A stretch of DNA of 64,000 nt from Lophius americanus (taxonomy: Eukaryota; Chordata; Actinopteri; Lophiiformes; Lophiidae). The DNA is taken from positions 7,398,501 through 7,462,500 of the forward strand of contig JBBDHG010000024.1 in the NCBI GenBank assembly GCA_037951165.1, given 5' to 3'. Below the pieces are notes generated by a model. It saw only the letters and a program-made list of their open reading frames with translations. It made no database searches and had not been told where the DNA came from. Position numbers and translations under genes: made by a program. Below are positions 26,601 through 37,010 of the stretch, piece by piece. Within the stretch, counting starts at the first letter, position 1; each line of letters opens with the position of its first letter.

Positions 26601-29600
26601 TAATAACAATAATAATACATTTAATTTATAATGCACTTTACCTTTGAATCAAATCTCAAAGTGCTAAAAGTGTAGGGTCCCCCATTTTTTAAGAACTTTG
26701 CATCTGGAAAGGCCAGAACACAGATTTGAAGAAGAAAATGGAATAATGAGGTGGTTTGTGAGGAAGAATTAAGAAATACATGCCAAAACTTAGGTTGCTC
26801 ATTTTTTATTTGGTTAAAATTTTCTCTGGTTTATGTAATAAATTGTTGTTTCTAACATTTGCATTCATTCTCATGTTGAGGAGAAGATCTTTTTATTGTA
26901 TGTTGACTTTATTTGTGGTTGATATTTCTTCACTTATGTGGATGGACAATGTCTAAACCAAAGCAGTTAATGTAAGAGTAGAAAACATGGTCTACAGGTA
27001 CAAAGTTAAAAATGCCACGTAGTGAAGTATACTTTGAAAAGAGTCATAAACCATAGCCTTGGTACACCAAGCCAGACTGACAGTGATATGAGATAAGCAG
27101 CACAGATACAACTAAGGAAATTAATAATGGGTGTGTTAGATTGACAGTGTGCGAATGATCCAACTTTGACAATAACTATTAGAATACACTGTGATTCTGA
27201 TTAGTGTCGCGTACAGACTTGTGTAAGAGCCGTTAAAACACCACTTTGAAACGGTCTGGCATTCAGGCTCACACTCGGGTTGAGTCGTTGAGGCTGATCC
27301 GACATGCATTGACCGTGTGTGAGTTGTACATCTCATAGGGGGATTACCTGCCAGTCGGGCTCAAGAGGTCCTCTCCCAGTCTTAGATGACCTGAAAATGG
27401 CAGGGTCTTCATCAACCTTGTAGTCCTACATTGAGGTGAAATTATATAATCAGTACAATATACAGCATTCCATGTGGATGAAAAATCAACAAGCAGTTCA
27501 ACAAGCTGAGGCAAATTTTACCGCACAATAAGAAATAAAAATCAAATCATTAAATGGTGCACTTGTCCTACGCTACTGAGTCCTCACTGTGCAGCAGAAC
27601 TAAACCGCTCAGCAGCGATCGCCACTGAAAGGCCAAAGAGCACGGTACTCCTCTCCAAAACAGCCAGCCAACAAAGACAATGCTACAGAATAAAACAAGT
27701 GTTTGCACTGTTCACTGTGTGTGTGTGCGTCCGTGTGTGTGCGAGTGTCAAACTGACACAGCACTCCAAACTTAAAGCTGAATACTGAGCACATATGCCA
27801 GGCGCATGACAAACATGACAATGTTGAGATTTTAAAACAGGCAGGAGAAATAGGAATACAATAAATTAAATGGCTTTCAAATTATCCACAGCTCAAGGGC
27901 CCAGCAATTTTAAATAAATCATGATGTGCCTGCAGCTAAAAGCTACTTTTCAGGGCTATCATCCAACAGATGGATGCCAAACACGTGGAAGGAGATAGAA
28001 ACAACTATACAGACAAAATAATTTTGTTGTTTTATTGCTGAGAGCTCCGTCACTAACAATACACTGTGCTGCACTAATGAGGTCTGTGAATCGATACGCC
28101 GTGGTAGACGAGAAGGAACTACTGCTCAAGTAAAAGAGTGTGTGTTAGCGTGCCAGTGTGTGCATTTGTGTAGTTCCAGCATACGAAGCACTGAGCCTTA
28201 ATTACACTAACAAACTCATCCGTGCTGGCGGTATGCCCCAGGCCCTGCAGCCATGCCTGAGGCTGAGAGCTGATAGGGTCCTCAGACAGAACACACTCCT
28301 CCAGCAAGGCAAACGCCTCCGCCTCGTTAACCAACCAGCGCAAAAAAAGCACGCACACACAACCTATGCCTCTCGACAAGACAGTCACACATATGTATGC
28401 ACACGCAGAGCCGCGGTGAAATGAGGCAATGGGATGTCAAATAACAGCAATAATGTGCAACACCTTCAAAATGATCTGAGAGATTCCACAGAGATTTAAA
28501 AAAAAAAAACTCATACTGGAAATCTTAGAATTCTCAACAGTTTTGTGTTCATTCTGTCACAACCATGTTTCATAATGCACATTTATACCAAATATAATGT
28601 CTAACAATCTTAAGCGAGTTCCTTTCCAAAAACGTTCTTGCCGTCCTAGGTCAGTCAGGAAGACGCCCATTATGTGTCATTGGTGGTATTTAGGGAGGTT
28701 ATGATTTGGATAGGTATATTAGAAGGTCCAGTGTGTAAAATTTTAGCAGCATCTAGTGGGGAAGTTCCAGATTACAAGTTATTTTACACACCAGCAGCCC
28801 CAATACTATCTTAGAAGCTAGTATGGCCCTCAGGTGTCAAAAAGGTGTTATCAAGTGGGGGGTGTATTGTTTGGAGGAGAAACTGCGCTGCAAGCTCTTT
28901 CTCTCGCTCTCCCACCTCAATTTTTACTTAGCCTACCAGAAGCCATTTGCGTCACACTACTGTGGAGGAAATGTGAATAGCAGGGAGCGACATTCTGGTC
29001 TAAAGACATGCCTCCAATCAGCTTTACTGAAGACGAGGGTTCTGTAACGTGGATTTCTGGAGGCTGTGCTTAGTGTGCCAGCAGGAAAGAAAGTATGTGG
29101 TCGTAATGCAATTGAGCTGCAAACTCATAAGCGCGGGTTGAAAAATTGGCTCTGACTGCAGATTCCTAGACAGATTTACAATTGAAACATGTTTGAAATT
29201 ACTTGTCATCTGATCCAAGAGGGAGATTAGGGCGCTGTTCTGCAAAGCAAAGCTTTCACTGCAAATATAGCAAACATGGTCTTTCTCACCCTCTCGAGGG
29301 GGTATGTGGGTTTTCCCAACCAGTCCTCATGTTCTTTTTGGATCTGGTGAAGGCTTACGACTGTGTCCCTCAGGGCATCCTTTGGGCAGTGCTCCGAGAG
29401 TATGGAGTAGATGGTTCACTGCTACGGGCCGTCCAATCTCTGTACTGTCGGAGTCAGAGTCTGGTTCGCATAGCTGGCACTAGTTTGACTCGTTTCCTGA
29501 GTGGCTTGGATTCACCGGGGCTGCCCTTTGTCTCCGATTCTGTTCTGAATTTTTATGGACAGAATTTGTAGGATCAGTCAAGTGATGTAGGGTGCCGGCG

Positions 29601-32600
29601 GCCTTCGGATCCCGTCTCTGCTTTTTGCGGATGATGTGGTCCTATTGGCACACTGGAACACGGACCTCCAGCTCGCACTGGGACGGTTTGCAGCCGAGTG
29701 CGAAACGGCCCGGATGAGAATCAGCACCTCTAAGTCTGAGATCACGGTTCTCAGCCGGAAAAAGGTAGAGTGCCTACTATGGGTAGGGGCGGAGTTGTTG
29801 CCCCTTATCTCGGGGTCTCGGGTTCTTGTTCACGAATGAGGGGAAAAGGGACCTTGTGATGGACTGACGGATCGGGGCGGTGTCTGCAGTGATGCAGACG
29901 CTATATCAATCCGTTGTGGAGAAGAGAGAGCCTTAGCCGAAAAGCAAAGCTCTCGATTTACCGATCCATCTAAGTTCCGACCCTCACCTATGGTCATGAA
30001 TTGTGGGTAATGACCTAAAGAATGAGATCACGGAAACACGCTGGCTGGGCGGCTGGGCCCAGCCTTAGAGATATCCGGGAGATGCTCAACGTAGAGCCGC
30101 TGCTCCGCCACATCGAGAGGAGTCAGTTGAGGTGGTTCGGGAATTTGGTTAGGATGCCACCCGGACGCCTCCCTGGGGAGGTGTTTCGGGCATGTCCATC
30201 TGGGAGGAGAACCCGGGGCAGACCCAAAACACACTGCAGAGATTAGATCCTCGGCTGGTTTGGGAACGCCTCGGAATCCTCCTAGAGGAGTTGGCGGATG
30301 TGGCTGGGGAGAGGAAAGTCTGAGCTTCCCTCCTGAAACTGCTGCACCCGCGACCCGGATAAGCGGCAGATTACGGGACAATGGTCTCTCTCTTCGTATT
30401 TGTACATGTGTGGATGGTGCACTTTAATAATACTCAAAATGTTATTGGTTTCAATTTTTGCTTGAAGGGCTCAGATTTACTAAAATACATTTCCAGTCTT
30501 GGAGCCACAAGTTCCAATGAACAATTCCCTGACATAAAGGAACTAGTTACAAGTAACATAGCACTGTTAAATGTGTTTGTTTTAAGATTACAGAAACATT
30601 GTCCAGCATTTTTAGCAAGTTCATTTTTGGTCAGTTCTGGGCTAAAAAGTAGTAATTCAATCATTTGATCAAATTTCAAAAGACCGACATTTCTATTCAT
30701 TGACATGCAAACATTTCTTACCGTCCAAAATGTACTACTAAATTAAGATGTCCCAGTTTGTAAAGAAATTAATTTAACAAGTCTTAAAACAAAAACAGAA
30801 AAAATAGAAACGATGCACCCAAATTAAACAGTACGTCTGAATTGGGATTTACATTATAGATTAAAAATGATCATTCTTCTCCACACAAAAGCCACCAGTC
30901 TGTTTAAATCTGGAACTGGTAAATGTGTCATATGAATTCCTACATACATCAGAATTAACTTGACTTCTGTCGGCGATGTCGATGGGAACGACTTTTACAG
31001 TCCTCCAAGTGGCGTCGTCTTTATGGTGAACCTGAAAAACAAAGTCAAAAAAAAAAAAAGTCAAACGCAAATCTGATGTCTTCCTTAATATTTGCTTCAT
31101 AACTTGAAGTGTAGCTCACATTCTCTTGTGTTCCGAGGTCTGGTTTGTGCCACGTCTCAATAGTAATGCAGAAACGTTCTTTCAAATAATCATTCTACAA
31201 TCGTTCAGGATAGGATAGAATGGACAGAGAAATTACATTAGTATATCACAACACCTTAAACTTTAGCGGAACGTTTGTTATAATTTAGTGATTTAGGTAA
31301 AACATAAAAGCAAAAGCGCTTGAGGTTACCTACCGTCACAACTGGATCAAATCAGACATGCAAAGAAAGGAAAAGAAGAAACATTTACATAGAATGCATT
31401 AAATTTATACCAACAGACAAAAGATCAAAATGCAATGTATCTGACGATGTTGAGGCCTCAGGGTATCAGGAGAAGTAAACTTGGAGGGGCACTCACCGGT
31501 TTTGCAATAGGGGTAGGCATTCCAGGCTTCTTCGCGAAATACAAAGGAATCATCAGGAGCAATCTTCCTTAAAAACCGCGGGACTTTACTGTGGGGGAAA
31601 GAGGGCGAGAGTAAGGAGAGGTAAATGGAGAGATGGGAGACATACTGCCACAGTTATCAGAGGTTCAAGTAGAGGTGTATAGATAATTGAGATGCATCAC
31701 AAAAATATAAAACAACAGTGCCCCTGTCTGGCAGCATGGTGACGGTACACTGTGTAAAAAATAGGACCTACCTCTTAATGTAGTACTTTTTGTAGGTGTA
31801 CTGTCCTTTCTCGCCATTCAATTCGTAGGGTTCATTCTTTATTACCTGAATGCCATCACCACCGCCCGTCTCATTTTTACTTGCCTCAGCCACCGAGTAG
31901 AGCTGTCCCATTTGATACTACAACAAACAAAGGAGAACACTTAATGGTCACACACAGGAGATAAAGATGATTTTGCTGCATGCCCAGATATACAGACATA
32001 CATGGAGTTACTGTCTCCTGTCCATGATCTCAGCTTTCACTTGATTCTAAACCTTTTTTTGCTTGGGATCCTTTGAAATTCAAACTCTTGATGGCATACA
32101 GTGGAAATTGCAGTTGTAAGAGGACTGTCTGAATTGTTCTCGCTTAATTTGATGTATTTTAAGATGCTTGACCAAAGGTGGGAGTATGAGGGTTTTACAC
32201 AATAATCAAAAGGAAGAATCTTAAAAAACTCTTACCCTGATATTTATCTTGAGATCTCTTGGTCTCCCTAACATCAGGTTCCGAACCAATGTAACCCCGT
32301 GTGATGTGCTTCTTTAGGTGGGTTTACATGGGCAGCCTAATTCCGAATAGATTCTGAAAATACGACTAATCGGAAAGAAAATGCTATATGTAAACACTCC
32401 TTTCCGAAAGAAGAAAACCCTTTACAAATGAGATTTCAATCCTTTTTGCAAGGAGGTAGTCTAAGTCCTTTCGGAAAGCCTTTCCGATAGCCGGTCGCAG
32501 CATGTAAACACAGTTTCAGAAAGTTTGTTGTTTGGGGTGTATCTGCGCATGCCCAGCATCGTGATGCAATGCTCTGGCGGAGTTTTTTCAGCGCATGTAC

Positions 32601-35600
32601 TTTAACCGATATGCATTTTAAATACGGCGATTTCAAAACAGTACTGGTCTATATCGGAGAGACATTTACTCATCGCAACTTTCGAAAGAGTTGGCCATAG
32701 TTGGACGATCAGAGGACAAAAAGTCATTTCGGCGCGTGCCCTCTTTGTTGTATTCTTCTTCTGGGCACTTGTTGGCGGTTGGCATCCGGCTCATCGGAGC
32801 ATTAAGGCCACCTAATGAACTGGAGTATGGATCATCTGCGCATGTCAGAAGGGGCTTTCTGATTATATGATCAGAAAAAAAATTACTTTTCCTCTTCATC
32901 ATATAAAATCTGGAGGATAGGCTTGATGTAATAAGATAAAAAAAGCAAAGAGTTTAGACAATTAAACATCTTATGAGTCCGAGATTACCTGAAATCTCTT
33001 ATGTGATATCAGACCTTCGGTTGTGGTCCAAAGATAGTTTACAGTACTGTGTTGTGCGTTAGTGTTGTGGATAATGACAAACATGCCAGTTATAATTTAA
33101 GCTTAAAAGCCAACACAAACCGATATGCTGCTGCCGTCTCAAAATTGCAAATTTAATTAAGCTCGACTCAGATGTGTGGAAAAATAGCGAAAAGCAGGAC
33201 TAGTCTGTTCAACCTGTTTGCATTTCAAGCCGTCTTATGCTCTTTGAACAACAGAGCGACAGGGAAGAGGATGTTTGTTAGGATTTCAGCTGGAAGACTT
33301 CCGCGAAGAGATGACTGCCTGAAGAGAGCGCTTATTTTTCAGTTATTCGGAACAAGCTCTTAAATGCGGCACTAATTGGCATGGGATTTTATCGCTGTAT
33401 GAGAAGGCAGCAGGGTGAGAGTCTGGGACTGAAGGCATAAAAAGACACACAGGGAACATAACTTGCTTTTGTAAAACGATCGCTCAACATGCCAATTGTG
33501 TCTTTCAAAACTGTGCTGCCTCAACTTGTAACCGGAATCCAAACACTTGTTTTAATTCCTGCAGTGTGTTACACTCTTTAAACTCAGATAAGGGATAAAG
33601 GTACTGCTGCATGGCAGCCTCGCACATAGAAATAAGTGGAGTGAAACTATAAAAAAGCTCTGTCAATGTCACAGTGGAATTGCATGAACACACATGAGCT
33701 TAGTGTGATATCTTTTATAAAGGAAGAAAATGTTTCTATGCTTAAAATAAACATGAAGCTTTAAAAATGACTAATTTTATCATTAAAATTCTTAATGTGA
33801 TTACTTACCTCCTCCACGCTACAGGGTAAAATCACACGGCTGCAAAAGAGAGGGAGAACAGCGTAGTTAAATTCATGAAACACTTTTTTTTCCCTCAGAG
33901 ACACTCAATAAGCCAAAAGCACACTGTATTTTTTGGTGAAATATAAAACTACTTCTAGAAATCGCATTGTTAGAGGACATTTCATAACATCATTACAAGT
34001 TTAATCAACTTTCCATACATGAAGCAAAAATTAACCACTGCAGTAGAAGCAGTAATGCTGCTGCCACGCATGCTTCATGTGGCGCCGGGAAATAAACTTT
34101 ACTTTACTCAAGAACAGGAAGGTCATGCTTCATGGAGGTAAAACATTTTAGACGCCTGACACACAAGATGAGAAAAACACCATCTTTACATCCGAATGGT
34201 ATGGACAGAGTTAAGTAAAAATCCGATTGGATATGGTTGACAGATTTAGCAAACTCAAATGGAAGGGGCTTTAGGGAATGAGAAGCAAAGGCCAAAAATC
34301 TTTCAGAACTTCAAAATTTGCCCAGCAACAGGATAGATTTGATACCTGGACCACAACCACTTCCATACGTGAAAATGAACCCAATAATTAAAAAAGAAAA
34401 TCCCCTTGGCTGCCAAAACAAGCTTTTACCCATGAAGACATGGACTCCAAAATACCACTGAAGCTGTGCCGTGGTATCTGGCCATTACATTAGCAGCAGA
34501 TCATTAAGTCCTCTAGGTCCCAACATGGATGGAATTGTTGGTCCTACAAATATTACAGATACTCAATTGGATTGATATCTGGAGAATCTAGAGGACACGT
34601 CAACACCTTGAACTCTTTGTTCTATTCTACAAAACCATTCCTGAACCAGTTTATCAGTATGGCAGGGAGCATCATCTTGCTAAAACAGGTCAGTGGGGAA
34701 TACAGTTTCCATGAAAGGCTGTTGTGGGTCTGCCACAATGTTTGAGTATCAGGTAAGTGTTTAGCCTTCACAATTTTGCCCTTGTCAAAGTTAATTTTCC
34801 AAAAATGGTACTGATTACTCTAGTATATTAGTATATGATATGGTCACAGGTTTAAACAGAAATCTCCGATAGAGGAACTACCTCAGTTGAAGCTACCAAA
34901 CCTGAAAAACTGGATAGTAGTTTGAGAGCCCAGATTAAAATAACATCATGCAACAGTTGTTTCAGAGGTGGGCTGCTGAAAGAAATACTTATGAATGTAC
35001 ACAATTCATACATTCAATTGTGTATGAAGTGAAGGAAAACTTAGTGATGACATTATTATATCTTTACCTATCTGTTACTGCACTGTGACCAAACACATAT
35101 CACCTCCCTCCAAAACATTTTTCAAGAAATCAAGATGCATTAATGCACAGTGGTGGAACAGTTGTAGTCCAAGCCTGGGTAGTTTTATCTTCATTGGTAT
35201 AGAATTAATGTTGAAGATTTTCAAAACATTGGAAAAACCGTTCATAATGGTGGTTACCTGTCTCAATTCTAAAGTGGAAAATGTAATCCAGAATCCACAA
35301 ACAAAACGGTATCTACCAAAAATATTGACCACATTGACTCCTTCAAACAATTTCATCAAAATCTGTTGCAAAATTTTTTAAGCCATCATGCAGACAGTAA
35401 AGATAAAGAATTAATGGATTGAAAAATAGATTTTAATTCAAATGCTTCTAGCTATTTTTAATAAAAAGGGTAAAATTTCAAAACAAGTGCCAGCTTTATC
35501 TTAAAAATGTATGCGTCGTTATGCATCCATCAGCGATAAAATCCCTGACAGGTGATGTTAGAAACCATTGCTTATATTGCTACAGTATAGTCAGTAGGTG

Positions 35601-36821
35601 GTATACATTAAAAAGCGAGCGAACAGTTTGTCCCTTAAGTTGACTGGTTGGAAGAAGGAAAATGGGCATGCTTAAAGATCAAGCAAGTTTGACAAGAACA
35701 AACCTGCGATTACCGGGTCTGACCATCTATGAACACAGAGTTTATAGCAGAGTGTTATGATTGCAAAGGAGGCATGTGGTTATATTGTTGCTTGTTTGGT
35801 GTATGTTATAGATTTAATCATAAGTTCTTCTTTCCAGTCCATATTGCATTTTTCTCCGGATCAGCATAAACCTCCACCTTTGTAAGAATATAAACTTAAA
35901 CAACTTTTATATATGTTAACGTACGCTTCCACCTGATTTCAAATTGTAGTTTTAGAATTTGATTTGAACGGGAGTAGCTCAACATTCGTCCCACAGTAAC
36001 AGAGGACATGCGAGCCAAAAACGGACAGAATCTCAATTAACAGCTAACATGGTACAATTCCTGATTAATCATGCTATCATTTGACCCCAGCTTCAAAACG
36101 CTGATGCGACAGAATATGACGTCGTTTATTGATCTGTAAGTCTTTAATGAGCATATTTGTAACTGTTGTAAACTTCTTAACTCAGACAGCTAGCAGCTAG
36201 TTGTTCTGGGATAAACATTGTTTCGGTAGAGGGCTGGCTGATTTAAATAGCTTACTTTGACACAAGAACAAAGGGTGCAACTGTCAATTAGTAAAAACGA
36301 GCCTATCGCTGATAGGATTAACTGGCAGACACAACATTAGCATGGCTAGTGGATTCCCCATTCATCTCATCGACTCGGTCAGCTAGCGTTAGCAACCCGC
36401 GAGATAACAGAGCTAAAGTTCATTAAAGTTGTAAAGTTTAACAGAACATCCCCGGGGTCTGTAATTTATATTCGTATTCTTACTATAGTAGTAGTAAGTA
36501 TGATAGAACGCACACATATGAATTGTTTTAAAGATATGTTGAGGAGAATATTCTAAAAACTATTAAACCGGAACAAGTGCAGTTGTCACGCGATCGCCGT
36601 GCCGCTGTTATACGTTGTAGGCCAGAGAGGTTCGTGGGAATTCCCACCTATCGTGCCTCGTGTGAGTGACACAGACTCCAGGTATGGATCAAAAGTTTGC
36701 ATCACTCTCTAACCACCGGAAAGACTGCTTTCCCAAAACGAATCCGTCATTTAACAATCATTTGTTGTACATTCTTTCTAAAAAGAACAGTTTAGACTTA
36801 CTACTCTTTGATGAGCACCAT
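20527..36821 (-). CDS. pitpnb: Class I phosphatidylinositol transfer protein (PITPNB by synteny), full gene
   Basis: Joining 11 minus-strand exons (36821-36802, 33839-33809, 31917-31772, 31588-31497, 31341-31334, 31194-31120, 31031-30948, 27425-27348, 24089-23979, 22760-22638, 20601-20527) gives 843 nt, 280 residues plus stop, against about 271 in human PITPNB. The protein is a single PITP lipid-binding domain that exchanges phosphatidylinositol and phosphatidylcholine between membranes (Golgi/ER for the beta form). Diagnostic motifs: MVLIKEYRVILPCSVEE, GQLYSVAEASKNETGGG, NGEKGQYTYKKYY, AWNAYPYCKTVVTN, ETWHKPDLGTQEN, IDIADRSQV, KTGRGPL, MCAYKLVTV, FKWWGLQ (membrane-touching Trp pair), FHRQLFC and DIRRMEDETQKEL. 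The lobe after SKVP and the C-terminal tail differ from mammals, so a fish-specific paralogue of PITPNB/PITPNA cannot be excluded. MN1 and TTC28 on either side, in the same orientation, argue for PITPNB. Confidence 0.93.
20602..22637 (-). other. pitpnb: PITPNB intron 10
   Basis: 2.0 kb intron, no coding sequence seen. It contains a heavily deleted Tc1-like copy (about 21562-21958). Confidence 0.8.
21562..21958 (+). mobile_element. Tc1/mariner-like remnant, family 1, copy 2 (internally deleted)
   Basis: The left part matches the 5' end of the family (GAAGCTGGAAAAATTGGCC-type start of the transposase). It then jumps to the 3' part (TCTATGGAGGTCCACCTCGC, CAACTTACAGGATAAAGGAT, GAGTCCATGCCTCTACGG). 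Most of the transposase is missing. About 400 bp remain, a non-autonomous deletion derivative. Confidence 0.75.
22638..22760 (-). CDS. pitpnb: PITPNB exon 10
   Basis: 123 bases, 41 codons, encoding QEKRIFNNFHRQLFCTIDKW and then VDLTMDDIRRMEDETQKELEE. It holds the conserved Glu of the DIRRME helix region. Acceptor CCCTTAG, donor GTGAGG. A hAT-like insertion ends only 26 nt upstream of its acceptor. Confidence 0.95.
22829..23130. mobile_element. MITE with AGGCTGCAACTAA end, nested in the hAT-like element
   Basis: Begins TAGGCTGCAACTAAG and ends with the complement of TAAAGCTGCAGTGATGAATC. Internal text (ATTGATTAATCTGACAATAA; CCCATAAAATGTCAAAAGAA; CCAAGCACCCAAAGTG; TTTTTGCTTGAAAAAGTACT) is the pattern of a widespread fish non-autonomous hAT-type repeat. 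Confidence 0.65.
23191..23559 (+). pseudogene. Orphan frame, possibly hAT transposase N-terminal fragment
   Basis: 122-codon open frame on the strand opposite to PITPNB, inside the hAT-like element. Apart from a short BED-like SNIWKQFGF segment I recognise no domain, and the paired Cys/His of a complete BED finger are not seen. Best read as a transposon relic, not a gene. Confidence 0.35.
23979..24089 (-). CDS. pitpnb: PITPNB exon 9
   Basis: 111 bases, 37 codons, encoding TELATKTDCPKMCAYKLVTV and EFKWWGLQGQVEKLIHE. The adjacent Trp pair is the membrane-inserting loop of class I PITPs. Acceptor CTAACAG, donor GTTAGT. Confidence 0.95.
24090..27347 (-). other. pitpnb: PITPNB intron 8
   Basis: 3.3 kb intron without recognised exons. 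It contains a likely LINE 3'-region fragment at about 25955-26160. Confidence 0.75.
25955..26160 (+). mobile_element. L2/CR1-type LINE fragment (C-terminal region)
   Basis: The plus strand reads as a decayed LINE tail: SGQAPTYLEELIVPYYPT, then K.NGSQSVQLSPSCRTVFQ. This recalls the common xAPxYLxELLxPYxPxRxLRS...GxRAFSxxAPxLWNxLP ending of fish L2/CR1-type elements. It has stops and frameshifts. Confidence 0.5.
27348..27425 (-). CDS. pitpnb: PITPNB exon 8
   Basis: 78 bases, 26 codons, encoding DYKVDEDPAIFRSSKTGRGP and LEPDWQ. DYK.DEDP and KTGRGPL are PITP signatures and include the known regulatory-loop Ser/Thr region. Acceptor AATGTAG, donor GTAATC. Confidence 0.95.
28724..28830. mobile_element. 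Short interspersed repeat fragment (percomorph-type MITE)
   Basis: Starts GGTCCAGTGTGTAAAATTTT, then GCAGCATCTAGTGGGG, resembling a dispersed fish repeat that begins GGTCCAGTGTGTAGGATTT..GGCATCTAGTGG. The right border is uncertain. Confidence 0.5.
29270..30380 (+). pseudogene. Non-LTR retrotransposon (LINE) reverse transcriptase pseudogene
   Basis: Frames on the plus strand spell a broken reverse-transcriptase C-terminal half: HGLSHPLEGV, FFLDLVKAYDCVP (palm motif A region), SLYCRSQSLVRIAGTS, LLFADDVV (the catalytic ADD box, 29620-29640), FAAECETARMRISTSKSEI, LTYGHELWV, then LLRHIERSQLRWFGNLVRMP and PSGRRTRGRPKTH. Frame changes and stops interrupt it many times, so it is dead. It is antisense to PITPNB. 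The clade (Rex-, RTE- or L1-like) was not resolved. Confidence 0.88.
30948..31031 (-). CDS. pitpnb: PITPNB exon 7
   Basis: 84 bases, 28 codons, encoding VHHKDDATWRTVKVVPIDIA and DRSQVNSD. IDIADRSQV is invariant in class I PITPs. Acceptor TTTTTCAG, donor GTATGT. Only 88 nt separate it from exon 6. Confidence 0.95.
31120..31194 (-). CDS. pitpnb: PITPNB exon 6
   Basis: 75 bases, 25 codons, encoding NDYLKERFCITIETWHKPDL and GTQEN. ETWHKPDLGTQEN is a PITP signature. Acceptor TTGTAG, donor GTGAGC. Confidence 0.95.
31334..31341 (-). CDS. pitpnb: PITPNB exon 5, 8-nt microexon
   Basis: The bases TTGTGACG between an AG acceptor (GATCCAG, AG at 31343-31342) and a GTAGGT donor join G from exon 4 to make Val-Val-Thr, giving KTVVTNDYLKE, the expected family sequence (T-V/I-V/I-T-N-E/D-Y). 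Without it, exon 4 and exon 6 would not be in frame. Confidence 0.85.
31497..31588 (-). CDS. pitpnb: PITPNB exon 4
   Basis: 92 bases encoding SKVPRFLRKIAPDD, SFVFREEAWNAYPYCKT and one base of Val. AWNAYPYC is invariant in the family and its Cys is the residue known for thiol-reagent sensitivity. The preceding segment is unusually divergent (PRFLRK..PDDSF). Acceptor CCCACAG, donor GTGAGT. Confidence 0.95.
31772..31917 (-). CDS. pitpnb: PITPNB exon 3
   Basis: 146 bases encoding YQMGQLYSVAEASKNETGGG and then GEKGQYTYKKYYIK. It contains the conserved Thr/Lys of the QYTxK motif that contacts the inositol phosphate in class I PITPs. Acceptor TTGTAG, donor GTAGGT. Confidence 0.95.
31918..33808 (-). 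other. pitpnb: PITPNB intron 2, with a possible MITE
   Basis: 1.9 kb intron. The part at about 32315-32640 repeats TTCCGAAA/TTTCGGAA-type words (CCTTTCCGAAAG, CCTTTCGGAAAGCC, TAATTCCGAATAG) and twice has a TTACATG or TGTAAAC word. This looks like an unclassified inverted-repeat element. No coding exon seen. Confidence 0.45.
33809..33839 (-). CDS. pitpnb: PITPNB exon 2
   Basis: 31 bases encoding the end of Tyr7 and RVILPCSVEE, bounded by acceptor TTTTGCAG and donor GTAAGT. Matches the conserved first beta-strand of class I PITPs. Confidence 0.92.
33840..36801 (-). other. pitpnb: PITPNB intron 1
   Basis: 3.0 kb first intron. It contains a Tc1-like fragment (34375-34800). No other coding sequence recognised, although short frames occur on both strands near 35075-35380. 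Confidence 0.7.
34375..34800 (-). mobile_element. Tc1/mariner-like remnant, family 1, copy 3
   Basis: Plus-strand text such as CATGAAGACATGGACTCC, GGATTGATATCTGGAGAATC, CACCTTGAACTC and AAACCATTCCTGAACCAG is the complement of the 3' part of the family-1 transposase. The right edge jumps to the start of the same gene (CACAATTTTGCCCTTGTCAA), showing an internal deletion. Confidence 0.75.
36802..36821 (-). CDS. pitpnb: PITPNB exon 1
   Basis: Encodes MVLIKE plus two bases of Tyr7. The start ATG is preceded by GGAAAAC, and the exon ends at a consensus donor GTAAGT (GT at 36801-36800). 20 coding bases, phase 2. Confidence 0.92.
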
Positions 36822-37010
36822 GTTTTCCTTCTCCACTCGATACTTTTATTACTTCTCGGTGTTGTAGCTTCCTGCTGACGTTTCGAACTGTGAACGATGG
36901 CCGGCCACTCCCGCGTGAGAGGTGATATGCAGGAAAGGCAGGACCGGAGTGACAGATTAGTGTCAACCAATGAAATCTCTTCCAGGTGACATTGGCCCCG
37001 CCCATTGTAC
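36822..37010 (-). promoter_or_regulatory. pitpnb: PITPNB promoter and 5' UTR
   Basis: Upstream of the PITPNB ATG on the minus strand, a GC box directly joined to a CCAAT box (GGGCGGGGCCAAT, complement of 36991-37003) lies about 170-180 nt before the start codon. A second CCAAT occurs on the plus strand at 36966-36970. There is no TATA box at a usual spacing, fitting a housekeeping-type promoter with a short 5' UTR. Confidence 0.65.

Larger units (their letters stand above)
27426..30947 (-). other. pitpnb: PITPNB intron 7
   Basis: 3.5 kb intron holding a MITE fragment (about 28724-28830) and a LINE reverse-transcriptase pseudogene (29270-30380). A slightly GC-rich stretch near 28190-28340 has frames on both strands but no recognisable protein. 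Confidence 0.75.

Noticed and set aside
28119..28424. Overlapping frames on both strands with protein-like composition
   Set aside because: No family recognised, no splice sites giving a sensible exon, and the location is a PITPNB intron; probably chance or an old repeat.
29270..30380. The reverse-transcriptase text as an intact gene or retron-like system
   Set aside because: Multiple stops and frame changes and LINE-type motifs in a vertebrate intron show an inactive retrotransposon copy.
35075..35381. Two 98-codon frames, one on each strand
   Set aside because: Mutually antisense frames in AT-rich intron with no known motif; chance is the simpler explanation.
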